This document shows, in pieces, positions 10,320 to 18,176 of a DNA stretch of 64,000 bases. The stretch lies in assembly GCA_040766325.1 (NCBI GenBank), contig JAXGQR010000009.1, positions 1 to 64,000 of the forward strand. Reading direction: 5' to 3'. The DNA comes from Dehalobacterium sp040766325. GTDB lineage: Bacteria > Bacillota > Dehalobacteriia > Dehalobacteriales > Dehalobacteriaceae. Position 1 is the stretch's first letter. Each line of letters starts with the position of its first letter. The notes under the pieces were generated by a model. That model saw only the letters and a program-made list of their open reading frames with translations. It searched no databases and was not told the origin of the DNA. The position numbers and the translations under genes were made by a program.

Positions 10320-10343
10320 TTAACAATATCTTTTATCTTCCAT
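10320..10343 (-). other. Seven-codon leader frame MEDKRYC
   Basis: Between the riboswitch and the secreted ASST gene, GGAGGTGG stands four to six bases before an ATG that opens a frame of seven codons. The ribosome site is stronger than expected by chance. It may be a leader peptide or the remnant of a lost gene. Confidence 0.25.
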
Positions 10344-10547
10344 TTACCACCTCCATCCAAATATTGAATAGTTATTATGATTTTTCACCCCCTTGTACCT
10401 TAAAATAATTATGTTGGTTTTTGTTTGTTATGATAAACATACTTAAATTTTTTTTACCTTCACTTACATCTTTTTTCCCATTGTTTAAATTTGTTCGTAG
10501 CATATATTTTCTACCTTATTTCATTTTTAGACATAAAAAATCCGCTA

Positions 10548-10642
10548 AAAGCTTTCGGTAACTGGCTGCCATCTCTTTCGAGGAAGGCCCTTTAGCTTTG
10601 CGTCCCAATATTTCTACTGGTTTGCCTTTATCGAGTTTGCGA
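10548..10642 (-). promoter_or_regulatory. Cyclic di-GMP-I (GEMM) riboswitch
   Basis: On the minus strand the conserved blocks occur in the right order: GGCAAACC, a CCAGTA-GAAA-TATTGG hairpin with the expected GNRA tetraloop, GGGACGCAAAGC, and GGCAGCCAGTTACCG. These are the hallmarks of the GEMM-I aptamer. It lies in the leader of the secreted ASST gene. GCTAAAGG inside the aptamer can pair with CTTTTAGC just before a run of six T, a possible terminator that would compete with the folded aptamer. The alternative pairing is inference; the aptamer itself is clear. Confidence 0.85.
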
Positions 10643-10696
10643 ATTTTTCTTGATTATCGTTTATGCATTCTTTTTAATACGCATTTGATTATTTTA

Positions 10697-10742
10697 ATAA
10701 TAACAAATAGTTATTGGTAAATATTGTAGTCCGGGCTACAAT
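10697..10742 (-). promoter_or_regulatory. Crp/Fnr-type operator and promoter of the riboswitch-ASST transcript
   Basis: ATTGTAGTCCGGGCTACAAT (10723-10742) is an almost perfect palindrome with TGTAGT-N4-GCTACA half sites. Reading leftwards, TATTAT (10702-10697) fits a -10 box, placing the palindrome centre near -42.5, the class II activator position. The riboswitch begins about 50 bases further downstream. Confidence 0.55.
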
Positions 10743-10882
10743 TGCTTATAAATTATTCGTCATTTGATTGTGTCATGAATTCAGCAAATATATAAATATT
10801 ACTACATTTCGAATTATTTAACCTGTCAATTACCAATGCTCTTAAACATAAATTTAAAACTCAATATCTTCGTAAAATCTAA

Positions 10883-10921
10883 AGGGGCTGTCCACGAAAG
10901 GATAATTCGTGAACAGCCCCT
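10883..10921 (-). terminator. Terminator after the thioredoxin-like gene
   Basis: AGGGGCTGT (10883-10891) and ACAGCCCCT (10913-10921) form a long stem, extended by CACGAA/TTCGTG. On the minus strand it is followed by a moderately T-rich stretch. It lies 45 bases after the stop of the thioredoxin-like gene. Confidence 0.6.
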
Positions 10922-10965
10922 AAAAATGATCATCTTTGCTTCTTGTGCCGGTCAATTATTAATTG

Positions 10966-11301
10966 CTAGTTGTCCAATACCTCAGCAATCTTTTCTTCTA
11001 TTTGCTCATCTTCAACACTGCCGGCCATTTTTCCCTGATATTCTCCTTCATTAAAGAATAAGATTTGTGGTACACCTTTGAGAGAAAATTGCTGGAAGAG
11101 AGATTTTTGCTCTTCTACATCAACATAATAAAAACCAAACTTACCCTCATATTGATCTACCAGGTCTTCTAGGACGCCGACAACCTCCTGACAAACATGA
11201 CAAGATTGGCGTGAGAAAATTACTAAACAAGCTTCACCTTTATTATAGATAATTTCCTCAAAGCTCTTTACATCCAGATGTTTTAAAGACACTTCTTTCA
11301 C
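10966..11301 (-). CDS. Thioredoxin-like protein with a CHVC active site
   Basis: A 111-residue single-domain thioredoxin fold. The redox motif is SRQSCHVCQEV (classical thioredoxin has CGPC), and the cis-proline motif is KGVPQILFF. No signal peptide is seen, so it should act in the cytoplasm. It lies alone between the two ASST genes, with a Crp/Fnr-type palindrome and a perfect TATAAT upstream in the same layout as the ASST promoters. In uropathogenic E. coli an ASST operon carries dedicated Dsb thiol oxidoreductases; a comparable helper role is possible but unproven, because this protein appears to be cytoplasmic. Confidence 0.85.
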   Translation of the reverse strand: MKEVSLKHLDVKSFEEIIYNKGEACLVIFSRQSCHVCQEVVGVLEDLVDQYEGKFGFYYVDVEEQKSLFQQFSLKGVPQILFFNEGEYQGKMAGSVEDEQIEEKIAEVLDN

Positions 11302-11384
11302 TCCTCTATTTTTTGAATATTAACTCCCACAATACGATAACCTATTGAAAGCACCTTTTAAACAAATAAGAAATAATAATCCTA

Positions 11385-11428
11385 ATTATAATCGATTTTA
11401 AGGCAAAAATACAGTAGCCTAAGCTACA
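11385..11428 (-). promoter_or_regulatory. Crp/Fnr-type operator and promoter of the thioredoxin-like gene
   Basis: AGTAGCCTAAGCTACA (11413-11428) is a palindrome with one imperfect end and the same GTA-N8-TAC core as the neighbouring sites. A perfect TATAAT lies at 11390-11385 reading leftwards, placing the palindrome centre at about -42.5. Confidence 0.55.
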
Positions 11429-11477
11429 ATTTCTTTTTTGCGAGGTTTAAATGCTTTTTGCCTCCACTTAGATCTCA

Positions 11478-12188
11478 TTATTCAGTTGTGATCTCCAGTA
11501 ATTTTTGCAGATCTTTAATCATAATCTTCTCGTACTTATAATCGAGAATACCAAGGGTTTTTAATCGATTTAAATTTTTTGTTACTGTAACCCGATGGGC
11601 TCCGATCATATTTGCAATCTGCTCATGAGTCAGATTAATGGTTATCTCTTCCTTTTGGGGATTATTTTTTATCTCATAACAACTGATACTGTAGAGTACT
11701 CTGGCTAAACTGTGTAAAACGTTACTGATGGACATATCTTGAATTTGATATGCCATCATTCTGGACATAATCGAGAGAGATTTGGCAATAAACAAAGTAA
11801 TTTCAAAATCATCTTTCATTAATTCTAAAATTCTTTCCCGGGTAAAAAAATATAACTCACAATACTCTAAAGCAATCGCCTCATATATGCCGGGCTGGTG
11901 ATGAAAAACAAATTGTTCGCCAAAGATGGTTCTTTCCGCTTTGATATTTATCGTTTTCACCATACCGTCTTTATTGAGTAAATTGCTTTTAACCTTGCCT
12001 TTATGAATAAAATAAAGACAAGCGGGATTATCGCTGACCGAGATAATATAATCCCCGGATTTGCGCAACATTTTTGTGCCCAAAGACAGATATTTATCCC
12101 ATACCTGGGAATTCATTCCTTCGCTCTCCTGGGTAGTTTCCCCAAAATAAAGGGATTGGGTTATATATTCAATTAATGTATCTTTCAT
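11478..12188 (-). CDS. Crp/Fnr-family regulator, CprK-like
   Basis: A protein of about 236 residues with an N-terminal cyclic-nucleotide-binding-type beta-barrel (about residues 35-135), a long dimer helix and a C-terminal winged helix-turn-helix (HEQIANMIGAHRVTVTKNLN). There is no N-terminal cysteine cluster for an Fnr iron-sulfur centre. The recognition helix with HRVTVTK resembles CprK of halorespiring Desulfitobacterium, which senses halogenated phenols. It is divergent from the intact ASST gene and surrounded by three GTA-N8-TAC palindromes, so it probably activates both ASST genes and the thioredoxin gene. An aromatic ligand is inference. The ATG at 12188 is preferred over upstream GTG codons. 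Confidence 0.85.
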   Translation of the reverse strand: MKDTLIEYITQSLYFGETTQESEGMNSQVWDKYLSLGTKMLRKSGDYIISVSDNPACLYFIHKGKVKSNLLNKDGMVKTINIKAERTIFGEQFVFHHQPGIYEAIALEYCELYFFTRERILELMKDDFEITLFIAKSLSIMSRMMAYQIQDMSISNVLHSLARVLYSISCYEIKNNPQKEEITINLTHEQIANMIGAHRVTVTKNLNRLKTLGILDYKYEKIMIKDLQKLLEITTE

Positions 12189-12336
12189 AATCATCACCAC
12201 TTACATATTATTAGACTAGCTACAGTATCTATTATAATTTTTTTATTATTTTTGTCACTTGTCATTAATCCTATTTTTCGATTGTTTCTTTAGCCTTTTA
12301 GATCTCACAGTACTTTTAAGCCTTATTTTTGTAGAA

Positions 12337-12380
12337 ATGTAATTCATATTACATTCTTATTTTGATTTACATAATATAAT
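12337..12380 (+). promoter_or_regulatory. Crp/Fnr-type operator and promoter of the intact ASST gene
   Basis: ATGTAATTCATATTACAT (12337-12354) has 7-base inverted arms around a 4-base spacer. A perfect TATAAT (12375-12380) puts its centre at exactly -41.5 from the predicted start, the classical class II activator position. It lies between the divergent regulator gene and the ASST gene. Confidence 0.65.
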
Positions 12381-12439
12381 AATTATTATTAGGATAACCA
12401 TATTATCGCAGAAATTATTTGAAAGGGAGCGTGACTTTT

Positions 12440-14323
12440 ATGAGTAATTATTTGGAAGCAGAAAAACATCTAATTACATTACAATTCGAAGCTGAAGAAA
12501 AGTTTTTAGCTGAACTAAGATCAGGAAACTACACCTTAGAAAATCCTTTGGTGGTAGAAAACCCCTATATCATTAATCCCCTGGCAGCAGTCATTTGCTT
12601 TAATACCGATGAAGAAACGACAGTGGAAATCACGGTAAAAGGAAAAGCAGAACCAGGCGATTTAACCCATACTTTTGGGCCCGCCAAGGAGCATGTGCTA
12701 CCCATTTACGGATTATATGACAACTACGAAAATACCGTTATTTTAAAAGACGGTAACGGGAAAACATCAGAAGTGAAAATCAGTATTCCCGAATTAAATG
12801 TAAACAAAGCCCATTATTGCAAAACAACAGCGGAGTATTTCGGGAAAGATATTATGACGATTTCTACGACCACACCTTTAATCGAATCGGCAAAAACAGT
12901 AGGTTTTGATTATGCCGGTGATTTAAGATGGTGTATTACCAATAAACAAAGTTGGGATATTAAGAAGATTTCCAACGGCAGACTATTGGTTACATCTTAC
13001 AGAACAATACAAAAACCATACTATACCGTGGGCATTATGGAAATGGATTTTTGCGGCAAGATCTATAAAGAATACCGACTGCCCGGAGGCTATCACCATG
13101 ATGTTATCGAGTTAGAGAACGGCAACTTCCTGGCTGCCTCTGATAATGACTTTAACGAATCGGTGGAAGACTTCGTGGTTGAGATTGACAGAAAGACCGG
13201 CGAAATCGTCAAATCATGGGACTTGTTAAAGATCTTACCCCGAGACGGCGGAAAAGCCGGCGACTGGAATCACCACGACTGGTTCCACAATAACTCTGTC
13301 TGGTATGACAAACCGACCAATTCCATTACCATGTCCGGCCGACATAAGGATGCGGTGATTAACTTTGATTATGATACCGGTGCGCTGAACTGGATCATCG
13401 GCGATCCGGAAGGCTGGGGCGAAGAATGGCAAAAATATTTCTTTAAAAACGTTACTAAAGGTGATTTTGACTGGCAATATGAACAGCATGCCGCGATGAT
13501 TTTACCAAACGGGAATGTATTCATCTTTGACAACGGTACCTACCGCTCAAAAAATGAAGCTACCAGAGTGGACCCCGAAGATAACTTCTCCCGGGGAGTA
13601 ATCTATCGCATTGATACGGATAAAATGGAAATCGAGCAAGTCTGGCAGTACGGTAAGGAAAGAGGTGCATCCTTCTATTCCCCCTATATTTGTAATGTAG
13701 ATTATTATGGGGAAGGACATTATATGATTCACTCCGGCGGAATCGCCACTTACAGAGGGAAGCATACCGATGGTCTGGGTGCCATGCTCTTGAACAAATA
13801 TAAAGATGAGCATATTCATTTAACTCTGGAGTCTATTACCGTTGAAGTGCAAAACGATGAAGTAAAATATGAGTTAAAAGTATTAGGCGGCAACTATTAC
13901 CGGGCAAGAAGACTTACTTTCTATGACGAAACCACCAACTTTGCTTTAGGTAAAGGGGAAATGTTAGGTGGATTCGGCATCACCCCTGAGTTTGGCATGA
14001 AAATCAACTTTAAGGATGCAAATGCCGAGCTTCCGGAAAAACATGCCTTATCATTGGTCTTGGAAGAAGACCGACTGGCACTCAGGGCACGTTTTAAAGA
14101 AGGCTCCGATGTTTTTCTAGAACTTAAAGGTGCAGAAGGGTCCAAATTCTACTCTGTACCTACAACGGTCCATGATGTAACCGCTGCCTGTGTCTCCTTT
14201 GAAGAACAAAGCGATAATGATTTCCAATTCTATGTCAGCACAGAAGGATTAAGCGGGGAGTTTGACATCTATTTGAACATTGATAATCTAAGATATGATG
14301 TGAAAAAATCCGTAAAATTCTAA
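12440..14323 (+). CDS. Arylsulfate sulfotransferase without signal peptide
   Basis: A 627-residue beta-propeller ASST, full length for the family. Active-site motifs are YHHDVIEL (near residue 215), DWFHNNSVW (near 283), MSGRHKDAV (near 300) and QYEQHAAMI (near 350), matching the histidines and arginine known from characterised ASSTs. The N-terminus MSNYLEAEKHLITLQ has no signal peptide, although known ASSTs are exported; its paralogue at 8647-10224 has one. The ATG at 12440 follows AAAGGGAG; an upstream TTG start is less likely. It is expressed from the Crp/Fnr-type promoter at 12337-12380. The donor and acceptor aryl compounds are unknown. Confidence 0.87.
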   Translation: MSNYLEAEKHLITLQFEAEEKFLAELRSGNYTLENPLVVENPYIINPLAAVICFNTDEETTVEITVKGKAEPGDLTHTFGPAKEHVLPIYGLYDNYENTVILKDGNGKTSEVKISIPELNVNKAHYCKTTAEYFGKDIMTISTTTPLIESAKTVGFDYAGDLRWCITNKQSWDIKKISNGRLLVTSYRTIQKPYYTVGIMEMDFCGKIYKEYRLPGGYHHDVIELENGNFLAASDNDFNESVEDFVVEIDRKTGEIVKSWDLLKILPRDGGKAGDWNHHDWFHNNSVWYDKPTNSITMSGRHKDAVINFDYDTGALNWIIGDPEGWGEEWQKYFFKNVTKGDFDWQYEQHAAMILPNGNVFIFDNGTYRSKNEATRVDPEDNFSRGVIYRIDTDKMEIEQVWQYGKERGASFYSPYICNVDYYGEGHYMIHSGGIATYRGKHTDGLGAMLLNKYKDEHIHLTLESITVEVQNDEVKYELKVLGGNYYRARRLTFYDETTNFALGKGEMLGGFGITPEFGMKINFKDANAELPEKHALSLVLEEDRLALRARFKEGSDVFLELKGAEGSKFYSVPTTVHDVTAACVSFEEQSDNDFQFYVSTEGLSGEFDIYLNIDNLRYDVKKSVKF

Positions 14324-14347
14324 TTTTCGTAGAATAAGCTTCACAAA

Positions 14348-14393
14348 ACACCTCGGATTTTGTTGATCTCAATAGAATTCCGAGGTGTTTTTA
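14348..14393 (+). terminator. Terminator after the intact ASST gene
   Basis: ACACCTCGGA (14348-14357) pairs with TCCGAGGTGT (14379-14388), followed by a T run, 25 bases after the stop codon. Confidence 0.8.
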
Positions 14394-14427
14394 TGTCCCC
14401 ATAAGTCTTTATAGGTCTAAAACCAAC

Positions 14428-14476
14428 AAAAAACCTCCCGGGAAGGTTAATGATACCAATCCCAAGGAGGTTTTTT
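14428..14476 (-). terminator. Bidirectional terminator after the TRAP permease
   Basis: AAAAAACCTCC pairs with GGAGGTTTTTT, with A and T runs on both sides, so it can act in both directions. On the minus strand it follows the TRAP permease gene. Confidence 0.7.
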
Positions 14477-14530
14477 GCTTGATGATTATGATGTTATATT
14501 ACCTAAAATCCCATTTTCATCTATTAGATA

Positions 14531-16435
14531 CTACATCAGAGTGTTGGGCAGCCATATTGCAAGTTGCGGGAAAATGGTTAATATTACCACCAAAAAGATT
14601 ATACACAATAAGAAGGGGAAAATACCCTTGAAAATTGTATGAATGGGCACGTCTTTAGCCACACCGCTAACGGCAAATGCATTGATGCCCACAGGAGGAG
14701 TAATCTGACCCATTTGCATGAGTAAGATTGTCACTACCCCAAACCAGATCACATCAAAGCCCAATGCAAGCACTGTAGGCAGTAATGCGGGCAGGGTTAA
14801 CAAAATAATGGGAATAATATTCATCACGCAACCTAAAGCGATATAAAGGAGGCAAATGGCAAGAAAGACGACATAACGACCTACTTCCAAAGTAGCAACA
14901 AATTCCGCTAACTGGTGAGGCATTCTGGTAGCCGCCAGGAAATATCCTAAGATCGCGACACCGATTAAAATCGCCATCAGCATGCAGGTAACCCTCAGGG
15001 TGGACTGAAGAGCCGATATCAATACTTCTTTGTTAATGCTTCTTTTGGCCAGGGCAAAAAGGAAAGCACCAAAGGCACCTACGGCACCGCCCTCAGTCGG
15101 GCTGAACAATCCGGATAATATTCCACCGAGGATCAGAATGATTAAGAGCAGCATCCCGATCACACCTTTTAAAGCAACCAATTTTTCTTTCATGGTAGCG
15201 GGTTCTCCCGGAGGTCCCAGAGCCGGATTACGTTTACAGGCAATATAAATATAAGACATAAATAAAGTTGTTAACAGTATCCCCGGTATAATACCCGCCA
15301 TAAACAGCTTGCCGATGGATTCTTCAGCAACGATAGCATAAAAGATAAATCCGGTACTGGGCGGGATTAAGATACCCAAAGTCCCGCCTGAGGCAATACA
15401 GCCTGTGGCCAAAGAAGGTGCATATTTCTTTTTCTTCATTTCAGGTAAAGATACTGTTCCCATGGTGACTGCGGTAGCAATACTGTCACCGCACACAGCC
15501 GCAAAACCGGCGCAGCCGGCGACCGCAGACATGGCCAAACCACCGGGTGCCTTGCCTAACCATTTATAGGCAGTATTAAAGAGATCCGTACTGATACCCG
15601 ACCTAAAGGCCAGCTCACCCATGAGAACAAACATGGGGACGACCATCATCATATAGGAGGCTGTTGCTGCATAGGGAGCAATCCCCGCCATACCTAATGC
15701 TGCCGTAGGCCTACCGGTAATTGCGATCATGCCCACCAGACCGATAAAAGCCATCCCTGTTGCAATAGGCAATCTAAACATCAACAGAATAAACATCAGT
15801 AAAAATCCGAGACTACCCATGGCAAGGCCTGACAATTTTATCGAGAAAAAGTCCAGTACTGCCGGCAGACCCATGATAAAAGCGGCGCAAAGCACAGCAA
15901 TTATAAGCCCTAGGTAATATCCGTTTTTAAGCACTTTGGACACGGCATTTAATAAGTCTAGCAGCAACACCGCGGCAAAAACCGTCATCCCTATGGCTGC
16001 TGCCGCAACAAAGAGCGCAACCGGGAGTCCCAAAGCGTTACTGAGCAGACTGCCTTTTATGCCTATTTGAATGTATAATTGCCAAGCTAAAATAGTATAA
16101 ACGGAAACTCCGATGATATAATTAAACACGTCAATTAATTCCTGGGTTTTCTGAGAAAAACTACTGACCAAAATATCGATGTCAATATGGCCCTTATTCA
16201 TTTGAGTATAGGCAATCGCTCCAAAAACAATGAGCACCATGGCAAACTCTGTAATCTCCAACATACCCAAAATGGATTTATCAAATAAAATACGGGACAG
16301 CACATCGGCAACAACGGGCAGAGCCATTAAGCCGACAACAATCACAGCGACCCAGTGGATTAATTTGCTAACGGCATAGATAGGTTTTGATAACAAGTAG
16401 ATGGCTGTATCAAGACCTTTAATTATGATGTCCAT
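14531..16435 (-). CDS. TRAP transporter fused small and large permease (DctQM type)
   Basis: A 634-residue membrane protein joining the four-helix DctQ part (about residues 1-165) to the 12-helix DctM part (about 190-634). Telling motifs include GHIDIDILVSSF in DctQ and GDSIATAVTMGT, TLGILIPPSTGFI and GQITPPVGINAFAV in DctM. TRAP systems use an ion gradient and a binding protein to import organic acids and related solutes. The binding-protein gene lies directly upstream in the same direction but is frameshifted. The GGGAGTGG site supports the ATG. The substrate cannot be read from sequence; an aryl sulfate or organic acid would fit the neighbouring ASST locus, which is speculation. Confidence 0.92.
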   Translation of the reverse strand: MDIIIKGLDTAIYLLSKPIYAVSKLIHWVAVIVVGLMALPVVADVLSRILFDKSILGMLEITEFAMVLIVFGAIAYTQMNKGHIDIDILVSSFSQKTQELIDVFNYIIGVSVYTILAWQLYIQIGIKGSLLSNALGLPVALFVAAAAIGMTVFAAVLLLDLLNAVSKVLKNGYYLGLIIAVLCAAFIMGLPAVLDFFSIKLSGLAMGSLGFLLMFILLMFRLPIATGMAFIGLVGMIAITGRPTAALGMAGIAPYAATASYMMMVVPMFVLMGELAFRSGISTDLFNTAYKWLGKAPGGLAMSAVAGCAGFAAVCGDSIATAVTMGTVSLPEMKKKKYAPSLATGCIASGGTLGILIPPSTGFIFYAIVAEESIGKLFMAGIIPGILLTTLFMSYIYIACKRNPALGPPGEPATMKEKLVALKGVIGMLLLIILILGGILSGLFSPTEGGAVGAFGAFLFALAKRSINKEVLISALQSTLRVTCMLMAILIGVAILGYFLAATRMPHQLAEFVATLEVGRYVVFLAICLLYIALGCVMNIIPIILLTLPALLPTVLALGFDVIWFGVVTILLMQMGQITPPVGINAFAVSGVAKDVPIHTIFKGIFPFLLCIIFLVVILTIFPQLAIWLPNTLM

Positions 16436-16519
16436 ATTTCCACTCCCATTTCCATTGAATTGGCTCTTCCATCAGCGGTTTCATGCCAATGGAAGAGCAC
16501 ATCCATCTAAGCTGATCCT

Positions 16520-17625
16520 TTATTGTGCAACAAAACCTCTGCCGGTTTCAGCATCATATTTTTTACCTAATTCGATAGCAGAATTCAGAATATCACGAGC
16601 ATTGCTGAATCCCTCTTTTTCCCGGTCAGCAACCCACTTATCCCACATAGGAGTTACAGCATCGACCCATCTTTCTCTTTCATCGTCGGGAATAACATAG
16701 AAGGTGTGTCCTTCATCCATCATCCATTGAGCATCTGCAGCAGCACCTTCGTCTAAGGTTAAGCCGCATTTTCTAGCCATTTCCACTCCGGTGGTCTCGT
16801 CGATAATTTCTTTTGCATAATCAGGAAGTGCTGCATATTTATCTTTATTCATCACCGAGAAGAAGGGGGAGACGCACAAATCAATGATGGTGTGGTGTTT
16901 AGCAACGTCGGTGATTTTAAAGGAACGCACCGGGGCTAAAGGACATAAAACAGCATCGGCCATACCTCTTTCCAAGGACATATAGGTGTCCTGAGCACCG
17001 ATTTCCATGGGATTTCCCCTAATAGCCTAATCATCTCCAAAACTTGAGGACTCCAGCCAATGATTCTCATACCTTTTAAATCCTCAAGAGTTTTAACCTC
17101 TTTGTTTACGCTGTGCAGATTATATGTGGCACTAACCCACATCCAAAGTAATTCTGCTTGATCGTACTCTGCCTTGATCTCCGGATACTGTTCTATAAGA
17201 TCCATCATCACCAATGATCCGGATTCGGCACTTTTTGCGATTAAGGGAAGTTCGGTAACTGCCGTGAGATTGAAGAATCCAGGGGTGAAACCACAGTTTT
17301 GACTGCCGATATCAACAAATCCGTTCACAGTTGAATCAAAAACATCTCGCTCGGGAGTTAAAGTATTCGGGGCAAAATTGTGAATGGTCAATAACCCGCC
17401 GCTAATCTCGTTAACCTCTTTCTGCCAAACATTGAAGGCATTAACTGTCGTAGGATGAGCATCCACATATGCAGACACAAAGTTCAATTCCACCGGTTCC
17501 TGAGAATCTCCGGCTGCATCTCCATTGCTACCGGTTTCCGATTCTCCTTGCTGACCGCAACCGCCCACGAACAGAACTGCAAAGCATAAACATAGCAAAA
17601 GTAATAATGCCATAGATTTTTTCAT
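16520..17625 (-). pseudogene. TRAP substrate-binding protein (DctP family), one frameshift
   Basis: The N-terminal frame (17625 to about 17015) begins with a lipoprotein signal peptide ending FVGGCGQQ, followed by the first lobe of a DctP-type periplasmic-binding fold. Homology continues in another frame from about 17010 (NPMEIGAQDTYMSLERGMAD) to 16520. One G missing from the G run near 17015 explains the break, and the joined protein would be about 368 residues, normal for the family. It lies upstream of and co-directional with the fused permease. GAGGAGGG precedes the ATG. The one-base homopolymer loss could be a sequencing error; if so the transporter is intact. Confidence 0.85.
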
Positions 17626-17742
17626 TTTTAACCCTCCTCGTATAATATGTTTTGTCCCTCCTAAAATAGATAATTTCCAATTTTAAAAGAGAGATTTTGT
17701 TCCTTGAAAACTAATAAAATCGTACAAAGCCCGTTCATTTTA

Positions 17743-17852
17743 CCCTTGATGGGGAGAGGTCCCCATGGTAGGCTATTCTGCCTACAGACACCTCCCCTAG
17801 GGGGTGGCTGCTTTGTCTGTTAACCATGGGGACAGAGGCTCCCCGTCAAGGG
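17743..17852. repeat. 110-base branched imperfect palindrome
   Basis: The outer arms CCCTTGATGGGGAG and CTCCCCGTCAAGGG pair over 14 positions with one G-T wobble. Inside, GTCCCCATGGT pairs with ACCATGGGGAC, and the core splits into AGGC-tattct-GCCT and ACAGACA/TGTCTGT hairpins, with a CCCCTAGGGG palindrome in the last loop. This looks like a structured RNA or a small mobile repeat. It lies 118 bases upstream of dctP and directly left of the IS110-type element. Confidence 0.6.
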
Positions 17853-17899
17853 CGGGCGTCTTAAAAGGTAGAATTACATAAATTGGGGCTGGACTTTTC

Positions 17900-18170
17900 G
17901 TGATGTTCCCAGACAATGGTTTTAGGATCATTTGGGGAAATCCTTTCGCCTCCTGTAGCTTTGACTACTATTTAAGTCTGTTTCCTCAGTACTCGTTTGA
18001 ACTTCTAACCCACAGGCTGTTCCCTCCGGCAACCCATGCTAGAAGTTAGCAGCTTCTAGGTAGCCTATGGACCGAAGTGTGTTCTAATATGCGAGGGTGA
18101 TTGATCAACGAGAGCGCTGGGGGCATCCCGAAGAGTCCATTTCCCTCGATCCTAATATGAAAGGGGGTTG
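17900..18170 (+). ncRNA. Candidate bridge-RNA region of the IS110-type element
   Basis: IS110-group elements encode a structured bridge RNA in the noncoding left end before the recombinase. This stretch is noncoding, sits in that position, and contains local inverted repeats such as CTAGAAGTTAGCAGCTTCTAG-like arms at about 18039-18060. The assignment rests on position and family knowledge. Target-binding and donor-binding loops were not assigned. Confidence 0.35.
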
Positions 18171-18176
18171 AACCCA

